Source: Acidimicrobiia bacterium (GTDB lineage Bacteria; Actinomycetota; Acidimicrobiia; Acidimicrobiales; Aldehydirespiratoraceae). Taken from it: a stretch of 64,000 nt of DNA. Positions 1-11,753 of this stretch are shown one piece after another; position 1 is the first letter of the stretch; each line of letters begins with the position of its first letter. The notes below the pieces were generated by a model. It saw nothing but the letters and a program-made list of their open reading frames with translations. It was not told the origin of the DNA and searched no databases. The position numbers and the translations under genes were made by a program. Location of the stretch: assembly GCA_022820805.1 (NCBI GenBank), contig JAJEEV010000043.1, positions 75,363 to 139,362 of the forward strand. Reading direction: 5' to 3'.

Positions 1-1931
<1,931 letters not shown>

Positions 1932-1944
1932 GGGCCGGGCAGGC

Positions 1945-3117
1945 GTGCAAGACTTCTCCGACGATCTGCGCCGCCTGCGGGGCCGCCTGGAGGAGGCCGA
2001 GGCCTACCTGCGGGTGGAGGCGCTGCGGGCCCGGCGCCCCCTGCTGGAGGCCGAGTCGGCCCGGCCCGACCTGTGGGAGGTGCCCGAGCGGGCCCGCGCC
2101 GTCACCTCCGAGCTCGCCTCGATCAGCGAGGACCTGACGATGTTCGAGCGCCTCGCGGCCGACATCTCCGACGTGGAGACCCTCAACCAGCTTGCAGTGG
2201 AGGAGGGTGACGACTCCGAGGAGGCCGAGATCGCCGGGCTGGTGGCCGCCATCGCGGACCGCTTCGACGAGCTGGAGGTGCGCTCGCTGTTCACCGGCGA
2301 GTTCGACGAGCGCGACGCCGTCTGCCAGATCAAGTCGGGCGAGGGCGGCACCGACTCGCAGGACTGGGCCGAGATGCTGCTGCGGATGTACCGCCGCTGG
2401 GCCGAGCGGCGCGGCTTCGACCTGGAGGTCACCGCGCTGTCGGAGGGCACCGAGGCCGGGTACTCGAGCGTGGACTTCCTGGTGCGGGGCCGCGGCGCCT
2501 ACGGCTGGATGCGCTCCGAGCACGGCGTCCACCGCCTGGTGCGGATCTCGCCCTTCAACAACGAGGGCAAGCGCCAGACGGCCTTCACCGCGGTGGACGT
2601 GGCCCCGTTCTTCGAGGACGTGGCCGACGAGGTCGTCATCGACGAGAAGGACCTGCGGGTCGACACCTACCGCTCCTCGGGGGCGGGCGGCCAGCACGTG
2701 AACGTGACCGACTCGGCCGTGCGCATCACCCACCTGCCCACCGGGATCGTCACCAGCTGCCAGAACGAGCGCAGCCAGCACCAGAACAAGGACCGGGCCA
2801 TGCAGATGCTGGCTGCCAAGCTGCTCAACCTGGAGCGAAAGCGCCGTTCCGACGAGATCGCCGGCATCAAGGGCGAGCAGCGCAAGGTGGGCTTCGGCAG
2901 CCAGATCCGCAGCTACGTCATGCAGCCCTACCAGATGGTCAGGGATCAGCGGACCCGCCACGAGACCCCCAACGTGGACGCGGTCCTCGGCGGGGACCTG
3001 GATCCGTTCATGGAGTCGTGGCTGCGGTGGAGCCGGGCCTCGGGTGCCGCAGAACCGGCCGAGGGTGCTGGTACTGTCGCCGAGCGGGGCCCGGTGGCCG
3101 GAGGTGTGTCCGAGTGA
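1945..3117 (+). CDS. prfB: Peptide chain release factor 2
   Basis: RF2 releases peptides at UGA and UAA stop codons. The protein (390 aa, GTG start) has the stop-recognition tripeptide SPF in [10 protein letters not shown] and the catalytic GGQ in [10 protein letters not shown]. No in-frame stop and no CTTTGA-type slippery site interrupts the first 30 codons, so the autoregulatory frameshift of Escherichia coli prfB is absent. The C-terminus carries about 28 extra residues after the conserved FMESWLRW and its stop overlaps the ftsE start (GTGA). Gene order secA-prfB-ftsE-ftsX is typical of Actinobacteria. RF2 would compete with selenocysteine insertion at the UGA proposed at 20125. Confidence 0.97.
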   Translation: MQDFSDDLRRLRGRLEEAEAYLRVEALRARRPLLEAESARPDLWEVPERARAVTSELASISEDLTMFERLAADISDVETLNQLAVEEGDDSEEAEIAGLVAAIADRFDELEVRSLFTGEFDERDAVCQIKSGEGGTDSQDWAEMLLRMYRRWAERRGFDLEVTALSEGTEAGYSSVDFLVRGRGAYGWMRSEHGVHRLVRISPFNNEGKRQTAFTAVDVAPFFEDVADEVVIDEKDLRVDTYRSSGAGGQHVNVTDSAVRITHLPTGIVTSCQNERSQHQNKDRAMQMLAAKLLNLERKRRSDEIAGIKGEQRKVGFGSQIRSYVMQPYQMVRDQRTRHETPNVDAVLGGDLDPFMESWLRWSRASGAAEPAEGAGTVAERGPVAGGVSE

Positions 3118-3791
3118 TCAAGATGGAGAAGGTCACCAAGGTGTTCAAGGGCGACGTGGTGGCCCTGCGCGACGTGACCATAGACATCGGCAAGGGCGAG
3201 TTCGTGTTCCTGGTGGGTCCGTCGGGCTCGGGGAAGTCGACCTTCATCCGGCTCCTCAACCGCGAGGAGGTGCCCGAGCACGGCCGGATATTCGTGGCCG
3301 GCCGCGACATCGGCGGGCTGAGCTCGTGGAGAGTCCCGTACCTGCGCCGCAACATCGGCTACGTGTTCCAGGACTACAAGCTGCTGCAGAAGAAGACGGT
3401 GGCCGAGAACGTCGCCTTCGCCCTGGAGGCCATCGGCAAGGGCCCCCACGTCATCAAGCGGCAGGTGCCGGCCATCCTGGAGCTCGTCGGGCTGTCCCGC
3501 AAGGTGGACCGGTTCCCGTACGAGCTGTCGGGGGGCGAGCAGCAGCGAGTCTCGATCGCCCGGGCCTTCGTGAACCGGCCCATGATCCTGCTGGCCGACG
3601 AGCCCACCGGGAACCTCGACCCCACCACCTCGGTGGGGATCATGCGCCTGCTGGAGCGGATCAACGAGACCGGCACGACGGTGCTGATGGCCACCCACGA
3701 CAGCAGCATCGTCGACAGCATGCGCCAGCGGGTGGTGGAGCTCGACCGGGGGATGGTCGTGCGCGACCAGGCCCGAGGCGTCTACGAGTAA
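3114..3791 (+). CDS. ftsE: Cell division ATP-binding protein FtsE
   Basis: FtsE is the ABC ATPase partner of FtsX; the pair activates peptidoglycan hydrolases at the septum. The 225-aa protein has Walker A GPSGSGKS, the signature [14 protein letters not shown], and Walker [14 protein letters not shown] followed by the H-loop ATHD. I place the start at the GTG at 3114, which overlaps the prfB stop as GTGA and is preceded by GGAGG about 9 bases upstream; an ATG three codons later is possible. The stop overlaps the ftsX start (TAATG), so the two are translationally coupled. Confidence 0.97.
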   Translation: MIKMEKVTKVFKGDVVALRDVTIDIGKGEFVFLVGPSGSGKSTFIRLLNREEVPEHGRIFVAGRDIGGLSSWRVPYLRRNIGYVFQDYKLLQKKTVAENVAFALEAIGKGPHVIKRQVPAILELVGLSRKVDRFPYELSGGEQQRVSIARAFVNRPMILLADEPTGNLDPTTSVGIMRLLERINETGTTVLMATHDSSIVDSMRQRVVELDRGMVVRDQARGVYE

Positions 3792-4684
3792 TGTTCAGCT
3801 TCCGCTACGTGTTGCGCGAGACGGGCCAGAACCTCTGGCGCAACCTGCTGCTGGCGGTGGCCACCGTGATCACGGTGGGCGTGTCCCTGGCCATGTTCGG
3901 CGGCTTCCTGCTGTTCCAGCGGGCCGTGGACAGCGCCACCGCCCGCTGGGAGGACGGCGTCGAGTTCATCGTCTGGATGAACGCCGATGTCGGGTCGGTC
4001 GAGGATGCCGGCATCCGCAACCAGCTCGACGAGAGTCCCGGCGTGCTGGACTGGCAGTACGTCGACCGCCTGGCCTCCTACGAGGAGTTCCGGGCCTTCT
4101 TCGAGGACACTCCCGAGGTTCTCGACATCGCCACCGAGCAGGAGATCCCGCCGTACTACCGGGTGGTGCCGGTCGACCCGGATCCCGACGTGGTGGAGGA
4201 GCTGGGCGACCAGTTCAAGGGCCGGCCCGGAGTGCGGACCGTCACCTTCGCGGGCGACGTGATCCGCGACGTCCAGAACCTGTCGGATCGAGCCGGACGG
4301 GTGCTGTTCATCGGTTCGATCGTCCTGCTGGCGGCGTCCACCCTGCTGATCCTCAACACGCTGGCGGTGGCCATAGGCAACCGCCGCACCGAGATCGAGA
4401 TCATGCGGCTGGTGGGGGCCACGAAGGCGTTCATCCGCATCCCGTTCATGCTCGAGGGCCTGGTGCAGGGCCTGCTCGGGGCGGCCGTGGCCATGACCAG
4501 CAACGCGCTGCTGCGGAACTATGTGATCGACCAGTTCAGCGACGCCGACGGCCTCCGGCTCCTGGCCGGGTTCAAGGTGGACGACGCCGCCATGTTCCAG
4601 GTCAACCTGCTGGTGCTGGTAATCGCGGTCGGCGTGGCGGTCGTAGGGTCGTACCTAGCGGTGGCCATGCACATCAACGACTAG
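3791..4684 (+). CDS. ftsX: Cell division membrane protein FtsX
   Basis: Permease-like partner of FtsE (297 aa). One membrane segment lies near residues 20-42, followed by an extracytoplasmic domain of about 130 residues and then three membrane segments, the FtsX topology. The conserved cytoplasmic turn [21 protein letters not shown] is present. The ATG overlaps the ftsE stop by one base. In many actinobacteria smpB follows directly; here the next gene is ald on the other strand and smpB lies 20 kb away. Confidence 0.95.
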   Translation: MFSFRYVLRETGQNLWRNLLLAVATVITVGVSLAMFGGFLLFQRAVDSATARWEDGVEFIVWMNADVGSVEDAGIRNQLDESPGVLDWQYVDRLASYEEFRAFFEDTPEVLDIATEQEIPPYYRVVPVDPDPDVVEELGDQFKGRPGVRTVTFAGDVIRDVQNLSDRAGRVLFIGSIVLLAASTLLILNTLAVAIGNRRTEIEIMRLVGATKAFIRIPFMLEGLVQGLLGAAVAMTSNALLRNYVIDQFSDADGLRLLAGFKVDDAAMFQVNLLVLVIAVGVAVVGSYLAVAMHIND

Positions 4685-4727
4685 CGCCTCCGCCGCGCCG
4701 CAGGCTCGTGGGCTGCCTGGGCGCGAT

Positions 4728-4764
4728 GCCGCCCGCCAGCGTGGGGGTACAACTGGCGGGCGGC
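4728..4764. terminator. Long perfect hairpin between convergent ftsX and ald
   Basis: Positions 4728-4739 (GCCGCCCGCCAG) pair perfectly with 4753-4764 (CTGGCGGGCGGC), a 12-bp stem with a 13-base loop. It sits between two convergent genes and would act on both strands. There is no clear T-tract, as is common in high-GC actinobacteria. Confidence 0.7.
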
Positions 4765-4798
4765 TGAACCAGATCGCGGGCCCCGGCCTGGGCGGGGG

Positions 4799-5914
4799 TC
4801 AGCCCAGGGTGTCGAGGGGCGCGATGTAGGGGAGGTCCAGGGCGTCGGCCACTGCGGGCTCGGTGATCTGTCCCCGGCGCACGCTGAGGCCGTCCTGCAG
4901 GCCCTTGTCGCCGGCGACGGCCTCGACGATGCCCTGGTCTGCGAGCTTGAGCACGTAGGGGAGGGTGGCGTTGTTGAGGGCCTGGGTGGAGGTGCGCGGC
5001 ACCGCGCCCGGCATGTTGGCCACGCAGTAGTGGACAACGTCGTCCACGACGTAGGTGGGCTCGGCGTGGGTGGTGGGCCTGGAGGTCTCGGCACAGCCAC
5101 CCTGGTCGATGGCCACGTCCACGATCACCGTGCCGGGCCGCATGACCTTCACCATCTGTCTCGTGATCAGCCGCGGGGCCCTGGCGCCGGGCAGCAGCAC
5201 GGCCCCGATCACCAGGTCGGCGGTGTAGACCGCCTGGGCCAGCCGGCTCGGGCTGGAGTACAGGGTTCGCAGCGCGGGGCCGAAGCGGGCGGCCAGCGAC
5301 TCCAGCACCCGGGCGTCCCGGTCCAGCACCGTCACGTCGGCCCCGAGCCCGAGGGCCATCTCCACTGCGTTGGTGCCGACCACGCCGCCGCCGATGACCG
5401 TCACGGGCGCGGCGGCCACGCCGGGCACGCCGCCCAGCAGCACCCCCCGGCCGCCCGCGGATGCCTCCAGGCAGCGGGCGCCGGCCTGGATGGCCAGACG
5501 TCCCGCTACCTGGGACATGGGGGCGAGCAGTGGGAGCCGGCCGCTGCCGTCCGTCACCGACTCGTAGGCGATGGCGGTTGCTCCGCTGGCGAGAAGGTCG
5601 CGGGCCTGATCGGGGTCCGGGGCGAGGTGAAGGTAGGTGAACAGCGTGTGGTCGGCCCGTAGCAGGGCCCGCTCGGGGGCCAGCGGCTCCTTGACCTTCA
5701 CGATCAGCTCGGCGACCTCGAACAGGTCGTCGGCGGTGGGGACGATGATGGCCCCGCAGCCCTTGTACTCGTCGTCGTCGAACCCCGCACCGGTGCCGGC
5801 GCCCTGCTCGACGTAGACCTCGTGACCGCGGTCGGTGACCTCGCGCACGCTGTCGGGTGTGAGTCCGACGCGGCGCTCCTCGCTCTTGATCTCGGTTGGT
5901 ACTCCGATTCGCAT
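4799..5914 (-). CDS. ald: Alanine dehydrogenase
   Basis: NAD-dependent interconversion of L-alanine and pyruvate plus ammonia, in the cytosol. The 371-aa protein starts [20 protein letters not shown], the family signature; the catalytic lysine lies in VKVKEPL and the catalytic histidine in [10 protein letters not shown]; the Rossmann motif is [20 protein letters not shown] with the adenine-ribose-binding Asp in TVLDRD. The start ATG at 5914 has a GGAGGGG ribosome site just upstream. The gene diverges from an Lrp/AsnC regulator, as ald and aldR do in mycobacteria, so alanine-responsive control is likely (inference). Confidence 0.96.
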   Translation of the reverse strand: MRIGVPTEIKSEERRVGLTPDSVREVTDRGHEVYVEQGAGTGAGFDDDEYKGCGAIIVPTADDLFEVAELIVKVKEPLAPERALLRADHTLFTYLHLAPDPDQARDLLASGATAIAYESVTDGSGRLPLLAPMSQVAGRLAIQAGARCLEASAGGRGVLLGGVPGVAAAPVTVIGGGVVGTNAVEMALGLGADVTVLDRDARVLESLAARFGPALRTLYSSPSRLAQAVYTADLVIGAVLLPGARAPRLITRQMVKVMRPGTVIVDVAIDQGGCAETSRPTTHAEPTYVVDDVVHYCVANMPGAVPRTSTQALNNATLPYVLKLADQGIVEAVAGDKGLQDGLSVRRGQITEPAVADALDLPYIAPLDTLG

Positions 5915-6047
5915 GTGAACCCCTCCACCTGCGATTTCCGCCAGAATACACGCGCATGAGCGCAAAAAGCTGGCGAACTTGGTGCAGATACCCGTTTGAG
6001 CGCCATGGTTGTTGCGTCGAAAGCTGTTTTGGCGCACAATATTGCTG
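5915..6047. promoter_or_regulatory. Divergent ald / Lrp control region
   Basis: This 133-base region separates two divergent genes and is less GC-rich than its surroundings. It carries inverted half-sites: GCGCAAAAAGCT at 5960-5971 and AGCTGTTTTGGCGC at 6022-6035, about 60 bases apart. Lrp-family proteins bind several spaced, imperfect inverted sites with an AT-rich core, which fits this arrangement. The operator assignment is inference. Confidence 0.5.
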
Positions 6048-6509
6048 ATGCTGGATATCGACTCGATTGATCGGCTCATCGTCAACGAGCTCCAGACCGA
6101 CGGCCGCGTCTCGCACGCCGAGCTGGCCGACCGGGTGGGGCTGTCGACCTCGGCCTGCCACCGCAGGGTGCGCCGGCTGGAGGCCGACGGTGTGATCTCG
6201 GGCTACGTGATGATCCTCGACACCGAGGCCATCGGCCGCGACCTGGACGTGTTCGTGGAGGTGTCCCTGGTGAGCCAGAGCGAAGAGTCGCTCAGGCACT
6301 TCGAGGAGGAGGTCCGGGCCTGCCCCGAAGTCATGTCGTGCCATCTGGTGGCCGGCGACGCCGACTACCTGGTCCACCTCGCGGTGCAGGACCACCGCGA
6401 CTTCGAGCGGATACACAACGAGCACCTGTCCCGGCTGCCGGGCGTGGCCCGGCTGCGGTCCAACTTCGCGATCCGCACCGTCTACCAGACCACACGCCAC
6501 CTGCTGTAG
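6048..6509 (+). CDS. Lrp/AsnC family regulator, probable AldR
   Basis: The 153-aa protein has an N-terminal winged helix-turn-helix (LIVNELQTDGRVSHAELADR, then STSACHRRVRRLEADGVISG) and a C-terminal ligand-binding RAM domain (VMSCHLVAGDADYLVHLAV). I start at the ATG at 6048; there is no Shine-Dalgarno sequence before it, so the message may be leaderless, and in-frame TTG codons reach back to 6009. Adjacency to ald suggests it is the alanine-sensing activator called AldR in mycobacteria (inference from context). Confidence 0.93.
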   Translation: MLDIDSIDRLIVNELQTDGRVSHAELADRVGLSTSACHRRVRRLEADGVISGYVMILDTEAIGRDLDVFVEVSLVSQSEESLRHFEEEVRACPEVMSCHLVAGDADYLVHLAVQDHRDFERIHNEHLSRLPGVARLRSNFAIRTVYQTTRHLL

Positions 6510-6526
6510 CGGCCGGCCGGGCCGGG
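6510..6526. repeat. GC-rich 17-mer at convergent gene end, copy 1
   Basis: CGGCCGGCCGGGCCGGG lies between the convergent stops of the regulator and the acyl-CoA dehydrogenase. An identical 17-mer lies at 13941-13957, also between convergent stops. It can fold on itself and may serve as a termination or supercoil-related element. Confidence 0.4.
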
Positions 6527-6528
6527 GC

Positions 6529-7755
6529 TCAGCCGGTCTGGGTGCCGACCTTGAGGTCCTTGAAGGCCACGCCCCGATCGACGCTGATGTCGCGGGGCAG
6601 GCCCAGCACCCGGTCGCCGATGATGTTGCGCTGGATCTCGGAGGTCCCGCCGGCGATCCCGGCCTGGAGCGACGTCAGCGCCTGGCGCTGCCAGTGGCCG
6701 TCGGCCTCGTCTTCCCAGGCCACGCCGGATGCTCCCGCGATGGCCATGGACACGTCGGTGTGCAGGTCCGCGATCTGCACGGTGGCGAGCTTGGAGACCG
6801 AGCCGCCCGGTCCGGGGGTGCGTCCCGCCTTGAGCTCGGCCCGGGTGCGCATGGCCACCAGCGACAGGCACGTCTCCAGGATGCGCAGCCGCATCAGCTT
6901 CTGGCGCAGGGCCGGGTCGCGTTCGAGGCCGCGCTTGCGGGCAGCCGAGATGAGGCGGTCGGTGCGGTCGGTGGAGATCCCGCTCGTGGTGCCCGAACCG
7001 ATGGCGACCCGCTCGTACATCAACATGGCGGTGGCCATGCGCCAGCCGTTGTTCAGGTCTCCGACCAGGTTGTCGGCGCTGATGCGAACGTCGGTGAAGA
7101 ACACCTCGTTGAAGTGGGTCCCGCCGTCGATCTGGTGGATGGGGCGGACCTCCACGCCGTCGGAGTCCATGGGCACGATGAACATCGAGATGCCGGCGTG
7201 CTTGGGGACGTCGGGGTCGGTGCGGGCGATGACGATCCCGTAGGCGCACAGGTGGGCCAGGGTGGTCCACACCTTCTGGCCGTTGATGATCCACTCGTCG
7301 CCGTCGCGCTCGGCCCGGGTCTGCAGGCTGGCCACGTCGGAGCCTGCGCCGGGCTCGGAGAACATCTGGCACCACACGTCCTCCGCGGAGATGATGCGGG
7401 CCAGGTGGGCCGACTTCTGGTCGTGGGTGCCGTACTCGGCCAGCATGGGCAGGCACATCCCGTGGGAGATGAGCAGGTCGTAGGTCATGTTGGGGTAGCG
7501 GCTGTACTCCTCGCGCCAGACCTTGTCGTGGGCCTTGGTCAGCCCGGCGCCGCCGTAGGCGGCCGGATAGGTCAGCCCGGCCAGCCCGGCGGCGGCCAGC
7601 GCCTGCTGGAACCGCTGGGCCGCCCGCAGCCGCAGCTCGCCCCGCGGGTCCGGGCGGCCGCCCAGGTCGATGCCGGTGGCGTGCTCGTCGAGGAAGGCCC
7701 GGCAGCGGGCCCGGAACGCCTCGTCCTCCTCGGGCACCAGGACATCGTCGGCCAC
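6529..7755 (-). CDS. Acyl-CoA dehydrogenase family protein
   Basis: FAD enzyme for alpha,beta-dehydrogenation of an acyl-CoA thioester (408 aa, GTG start). The three family regions are present: N-terminal helical domain, middle beta domain (MFSEPGAGSDVASLQTRAE; INGQKVWTTLAH) and C-terminal helical domain with GGTSEIQRNIIGDRVLGLPR. The residue that is the catalytic glutamate in medium-chain enzymes (before GT) is glycine here, as in many mycobacterial FadE proteins, so the base must lie elsewhere. Substrate cannot be told from sequence. Confidence 0.93.
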   Translation of the reverse strand: MADDVLVPEEDEAFRARCRAFLDEHATGIDLGGRPDPRGELRLRAAQRFQQALAAAGLAGLTYPAAYGGAGLTKAHDKVWREEYSRYPNMTYDLLISHGMCLPMLAEYGTHDQKSAHLARIISAEDVWCQMFSEPGAGSDVASLQTRAERDGDEWIINGQKVWTTLAHLCAYGIVIARTDPDVPKHAGISMFIVPMDSDGVEVRPIHQIDGGTHFNEVFFTDVRISADNLVGDLNNGWRMATAMLMYERVAIGSGTTSGISTDRTDRLISAARKRGLERDPALRQKLMRLRILETCLSLVAMRTRAELKAGRTPGPGGSVSKLATVQIADLHTDVSMAIAGASGVAWEDEADGHWQRQALTSLQAGIAGGTSEIQRNIIGDRVLGLPRDISVDRGVAFKDLKVGTQTG

Positions 7756-8033
7756 GTCGGCCAGCGTAGTGGCCGGTGCGCCGTCGGAGTCCCGCCGGCC
7801 GGCCGTCCCCTGAAGGCGGCGACGGCGGCCGCGGCTCCGGTGGATCGAGGATCGCTCGCTCTAAGTCGGTAGGGTTATCCCCAGCTTGGCCGGGATGTCC
7901 GGCCGGCGGTTCGCTGACGGGTGTTGGTTCTTCCGGTCATCGTGAGCCAAACCCAGAGACTGCTGCCCTCATCGCCCCCTTCGAGGCAGCGCCGAACCCA
8001 TGAGACGCCCGCTCGACGCGGGCAAGGAGAACA

Positions 8034-9392
8034 ATGCCCCCCACCTTCGCCCGACTGGGCGTCCCCGAGTCCATATGCCGCGCCCTCGAGGAGCGCGGCA
8101 TCACCCAACCCTTCGACATCCAAGCGGCCGCCATGGCCGACGCCATGGCCGGTCACGACATCTGCGGCCGGGCTCCCACCGGATCGGGCAAGACCCTGGC
8201 CTTCGGGATCCCGCTCGTGGCCAACACGGTTCGGGCCCGGCCCCACCGGCCGACCGCGCTGGTGCTGGCCCCCACCCGAGAGCTCGCAGACCAGATCATG
8301 ACCGAGCTGCGATCCTTCGCCGGTGGCGTGCGGGTCGCGGTCGTCTACGGCGGCGTGGGCTACGGCCGCCAGATTGAGTCCCTCCGCCGGGGCGTCGACA
8401 TCCTGGTGGCATGTCCCGGACGCCTCGAAGACCTGATCGAGCAGGGCGTCGTCAGCCTGGGCGCGGTGGACGCAGTCGTGATCGACGAGGCCGACCGCAT
8501 GGCCGACATGGGATTCGTGCCGGCTGTGCGGCGCCTGCTCGACCAGACCTCGCCCGACCGGCAGACGATGCTGTTCTCGGCCACCCTCGACGGCGACGTG
8601 GCGTCGCTCACCCGCGACTACCAGCACCACCCTGTGCGCTGCGAGGTTGGCGAGGAGACCCCGAACGTGGTTGCAGCCGACCACGTGTTCTGGAACGTGG
8701 CCCGAGCCGAGCGCATCGGGGTCACGGCGGACGCCATCGCCGCGTCCGGCAGCGCGATCGTGTTCTGCCGGACCCGCCACGGCTGCGACCGGCTGGCCCG
8801 TCAGCTTGGTCGGACCGGCATCGCGACCGCGGCGATCCACGGCGGCCGGAGCCAGAACCAGCGCACCCGAGCACTGGGCGAGTTCGCCGCCGGCCGGGTT
8901 CAGGCCCTGATAGCCACCGACGTCGCGGCCCGGGGCATCCACGTCGAGCGTGTCGCAGCGGTCATCCACTACGACGCGCCCGAGGACCACAAGGCCTATC
9001 TGCACCGGTCGGGACGCACCGCCCGAGCCGGCGAGGGCGGCGTTGTTGTGTCGCTCGTGCCGCCCGAGCAGGCCCGAGAGCTGGGCCGGATGCAGCGTCA
9101 GCTCGACATCCGCCAGCCGATCACCGAAGTGGACATGGCCGCGATCACACGGCTCGGCCGGCCCGCGAACTCCGAGCCCGCTGCCGTCGCCGAAGACTCG
9201 AACCCGCCGGGCCGAGAGTCCCAGCCGCGCCGCGGGGCCGAGCCTTCGGGCGCCCGGCGCCAGTCCCGGTCCCGGCGCAACGGCCGGCCGCCACAGTCCG
9301 GCTCCCGGGCCAGCGGCCAGCCGTCACGGTCCCGGTCCCGGAACCGCAGCCGCAATCGCAACCGGCGGCCACCGGCCAAGTCGGCCGCCTGA
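8034..9392 (+). CDS. DEAD-box RNA helicase with basic RS/RN-rich tail
   Basis: ATP-dependent RNA helicase of 452 aa. Motifs: Q-motif region GITQPFDIQ, Walker A APTGSGKT, Ia PTRELADQ, II DEAD in VIDEADRMADMGF, III SAT in LFSATL, V ATDVAARGIH, VI HRSGRTARAG. The last 75 residues are low-complexity and rich in Arg, Ser and Asn (RSRSRNRSRNRNRR), a probable RNA-binding tail as in actinobacterial RhlE/DeaD. Start ATG has AAGGAG six bases upstream. The 278 bases before it hold no other gene, so a long untranslated leader is possible. Confidence 0.95.
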   Translation: MPPTFARLGVPESICRALEERGITQPFDIQAAAMADAMAGHDICGRAPTGSGKTLAFGIPLVANTVRARPHRPTALVLAPTRELADQIMTELRSFAGGVRVAVVYGGVGYGRQIESLRRGVDILVACPGRLEDLIEQGVVSLGAVDAVVIDEADRMADMGFVPAVRRLLDQTSPDRQTMLFSATLDGDVASLTRDYQHHPVRCEVGEETPNVVAADHVFWNVARAERIGVTADAIAASGSAIVFCRTRHGCDRLARQLGRTGIATAAIHGGRSQNQRTRALGEFAAGRVQALIATDVAARGIHVERVAAVIHYDAPEDHKAYLHRSGRTARAGEGGVVVSLVPPEQARELGRMQRQLDIRQPITEVDMAAITRLGRPANSEPAAVAEDSNPPGRESQPRRGAEPSGARRQSRSRRNGRPPQSGSRASGQPSRSRSRNRSRNRNRRPPAKSAA

Positions 9393-9408
9393 GGGGCCGC
9401 TCGGCCTC

Positions 9409-10449
9409 TTAGAACTCCGTCACCACGGCGACGCCGCTGGCACCGAAGCCGGCCATGGTGTCGAAGGCCTCGGGCAGGTCGTCGAGGCCCATGGTGCGGC
9501 TCACCAGCAGGCTGAGGTCCATCCCGGTCCTCGCGATCAGGTGCATCAGCTCGGGGTACTGGCGGGCCGACATCCCCTTGGTGCCGAGCACCTCCAGTTC
9601 CTTCGCGATGATGGTGGCCACCGGCAGTTCCGTGGCCCGGGCCGCTAGCAGCCCGGCCTGGACGTGACGTCCCTGCTTGCGCAGGCAGCGCACCGAGTTG
9701 GCGGCCACCTCGGCGTTGCCGAGCGCGTCGACCGACACGTGGGCGCCCCCGCCGGTGATGTCGCGCACCGCGCCGACGGTGGCCCGGCCGTTGTCGGGGT
9801 CGGCGGTCACGGTGGCGGCCGCGCCCGCGGCTGCGGCCATCTCCAGCGCGCCGCCGTCGATGTCGACGGCCACCACTCGGGCCCCGACGGCTGAGCCGAC
9901 CATCACCATGCACAGCCCCAGCCCCCCGCAGCCGTGCACGGCCAGCCACTCTCCCGAGGAGAGCCGGGCCCGCTCGATCAGGGCCCGGTAGGCGGTGATC
10001 ATGCGGCAGCCCAGCACCGAGCCGTGCTCGAAGGACAGGTCCTCGGGGAGCGAGGCCACGTTCACGTCGGCGTGGGCGATGGCGCAGTAGCGGGCGAAGG
10101 AGCCCCAGTGGGTGAATCCGGGCTGGAAGTAGTTGTCGCAGATCTGCTCGTTGCCGGCGTGGCACTGCTCGCAGGCCCCGCAGCCGCAGCAGAACGGCGC
10201 GGTCACCCGGTCGCCCGCCGACCAGCGCGACACGCCCGGCCCGGTCTCGGCCACCACCCCGGCCAGCTCGTGGCCCGGAACGTGGGGCAGTGCCATGGTG
10301 GGGTCGTGGCCGTGCCAGGCGAACAGGTCGCTGCGGCACAGGCCCGAGGCCCGAATCTCGATCACCACGCCGTCGTCGGGCACGGCCGGGTCGGGCAGGT
10401 CCTCCACGGTGATGGGCCCGTTGAACTCGTGGTAGACGGCGGCACGCAT
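9409..10449 (-). CDS. Zinc-dependent alcohol dehydrogenase
   Basis: Medium-chain dehydrogenase/reductase (346 aa). Catalytic zinc ligands are the Cys of SGLCRSD and the His-Glu of VPGHELAG; the structural zinc lobe is CCGCGACEQCHAGNEQIC. The nucleotide-binding glycine motif is HGCGGLGLCMV with an acidic residue in VAVDIDG, so NAD(H) is expected. Substrate unknown. It ends 16 bases from the convergent helicase stop. Confidence 0.93.
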   Translation of the reverse strand: MRAAVYHEFNGPITVEDLPDPAVPDDGVVIEIRASGLCRSDLFAWHGHDPTMALPHVPGHELAGVVAETGPGVSRWSAGDRVTAPFCCGCGACEQCHAGNEQICDNYFQPGFTHWGSFARYCAIAHADVNVASLPEDLSFEHGSVLGCRMITAYRALIERARLSSGEWLAVHGCGGLGLCMVMVGSAVGARVVAVDIDGGALEMAAAAGAAATVTADPDNGRATVGAVRDITGGGAHVSVDALGNAEVAANSVRCLRKQGRHVQAGLLAARATELPVATIIAKELEVLGTKGMSARQYPELMHLIARTGMDLSLLVSRTMGLDDLPEAFDTMAGFGASGVAVVTEF

Positions 10450-10475
10450 GATGCCGAGGTTATTGGCTCCGCGTC

Positions 10476-10802
10476 TCAGGAATTGAGCAGTTCGATCTGG
10501 ACATCCCGGTAACGGACAGCGCCCTCGTTGATGGCCACCTCGGTGGCGCCCTTGCGCAGGAAGACGCTCCGACCGGGCGTCACCTCCGACGACTTGTAGT
10601 CGGGGTCCAGCACACTGCTGCCGGCCTGCAGCTTCTGGACGGCAACCCGGTCGCCCTCCACGATGACGACGATGTAGTCGTTCTCGTGATGGTGCAGCGG
10701 CGACCTCTCGCCCGGCTCGAGGATCATCTCCCAGATGCGTATGCGCTCGTCCTCGAACAGCACCCGATCGCCGATGGGACCGAGCTCGGCACTGTCAGTC
10801 AT
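10476..10802 (-). CDS. Small cupin-domain protein
   Basis: 108-aa single-domain cupin. The metal-binding motif 1 is seen in PGERSPLHHHENDYIVVIVEG (two or three His followed by Glu/Asp). No other domain is present. Start at the ATG at 10802, with AGGAG five bases upstream. It lies just upstream of, and in the same direction as, the alcohol dehydrogenase (26-base gap to its start), so the two probably form an operon. Function is not predictable beyond metal binding. Confidence 0.85.
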   Translation of the reverse strand: MTDSAELGPIGDRVLFEDERIRIWEMILEPGERSPLHHHENDYIVVIVEGDRVAVQKLQAGSSVLDPDYKSSEVTPGRSVFLRKGATEVAINEGAVRYRDVQIELLNS

Positions 10803-10905
10803 GGCGTCTCCTGGGTGGTGAGGATCGCGACAGTACCGCGCCGGCAAGGGCCACCCTCAAGCGCCGGGGTCGGACCCGCCCGTCCGCTTCTGGCATCGTG
10901 GCGTC

Positions 10906-11703
10906 ATGATCGCGGTGGCGACTACCGCAGACAGGATCGTCGCGGTGTGCAACCGCCTGCGTGCGCTGGGCGTCCGCGGCTTGGACATCGTGGCGCCGAG
11001 CGACACCCGCCGGGTTGTGCTGTCCGCTGTGGACGGCGAGGCCGGCGTGGTGGCGTCGCTGCGGGCCGAGGAGGTGATGGCGGTCATCAGGCCAGACAGG
11101 GGCGCGGCCCTCCACCGGTGGCTCGAAGACGCCCGTCCGCTCACCTTCGGCGGGCGGCTCAGCGTCTGCCGGGTGTGGTCGGAGCATGACCGCGTGGGCC
11201 TGCCGGGGCTGGTGGAGCTCGGACCGGGCGGCTTCGGCGACGGTCGCCATCCCACGACCCGCCTGATGATCGAGGAACTCCTGGAGCGAATCGCCGGTGG
11301 AGAGCGCGTCCTCGACGTCGGGTGCGGCAGCGGCGTCCTCGGACTCTGCGCCCTCCAGCTCGGTGCCGCGGCCGCAGTCGCAGTCGACATCGAAGCGCAT
11401 GCCGTCGAAGCGGTCCGGCGCAATGCCCGGATCAACGCCATGGCCGACCGCATGGAGGCGACCTCGGCTCCTCTCGGCGACATCGAGGGCGCTTTCGATG
11501 CGGTGGTGGCCAACATCGCCAGGGCGGGGATCGTGAAGCTGGCCGCGGAGCTGGTCGCGCGTGTGTCGCCGGGCGGATGGCTCGCGGTCGGGGGGATCTC
11601 GCCGTCGCAGTGCTCGCAGGTCGCCGGCTTCCTCAAACCTCTTGTCGAGGTCGAGCGCCGGTCCTCCGGCGAGTGGGCGACCGTCGTGCTGGCCCGACCC
11701 TGA
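10906..11703 (+). CDS. PrmA-like class I methyltransferase
   Basis: 265-aa S-adenosylmethionine methyltransferase resembling ribosomal protein L11 methyltransferase. The substrate-side signature GFGDGRHPTTRLM corresponds to GTGTHPTT of PrmA, motif I is LDVGCGSGVLGLCAL, motif II acidic VAVDIEAHA, and motif IV VVANIARAGI matches the NI-containing loop of PrmA. The N-terminal part is short and unlike E. coli PrmA. It could be the real PrmA of this organism or a paralog acting on another amine. Confidence 0.85.
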   Translation: MIAVATTADRIVAVCNRLRALGVRGLDIVAPSDTRRVVLSAVDGEAGVVASLRAEEVMAVIRPDRGAALHRWLEDARPLTFGGRLSVCRVWSEHDRVGLPGLVELGPGGFGDGRHPTTRLMIEELLERIAGGERVLDVGCGSGVLGLCALQLGAAAAVAVDIEAHAVEAVRRNARINAMADRMEATSAPLGDIEGAFDAVVANIARAGIVKLAAELVARVSPGGWLAVGGISPSQCSQVAGFLKPLVEVERRSSGEWATVVLARP

Positions 11704-11753
11704 CCGCCCGGCGCGCCGGGGCCGGCGCACCGCGGTGTGCCACGATTGTGGGC

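Noticed and set aside
1945-2040. Programmed frameshift in prfB
   Set aside because: The frame is open from the GTG through the whole gene and no CTTTGA-like site is present.
4674-6500. Long antisense open frames across ald and many other genes
   Set aside because: They are Arg/Gly/Pro-rich shadows typical of high-GC DNA and show no family motifs.
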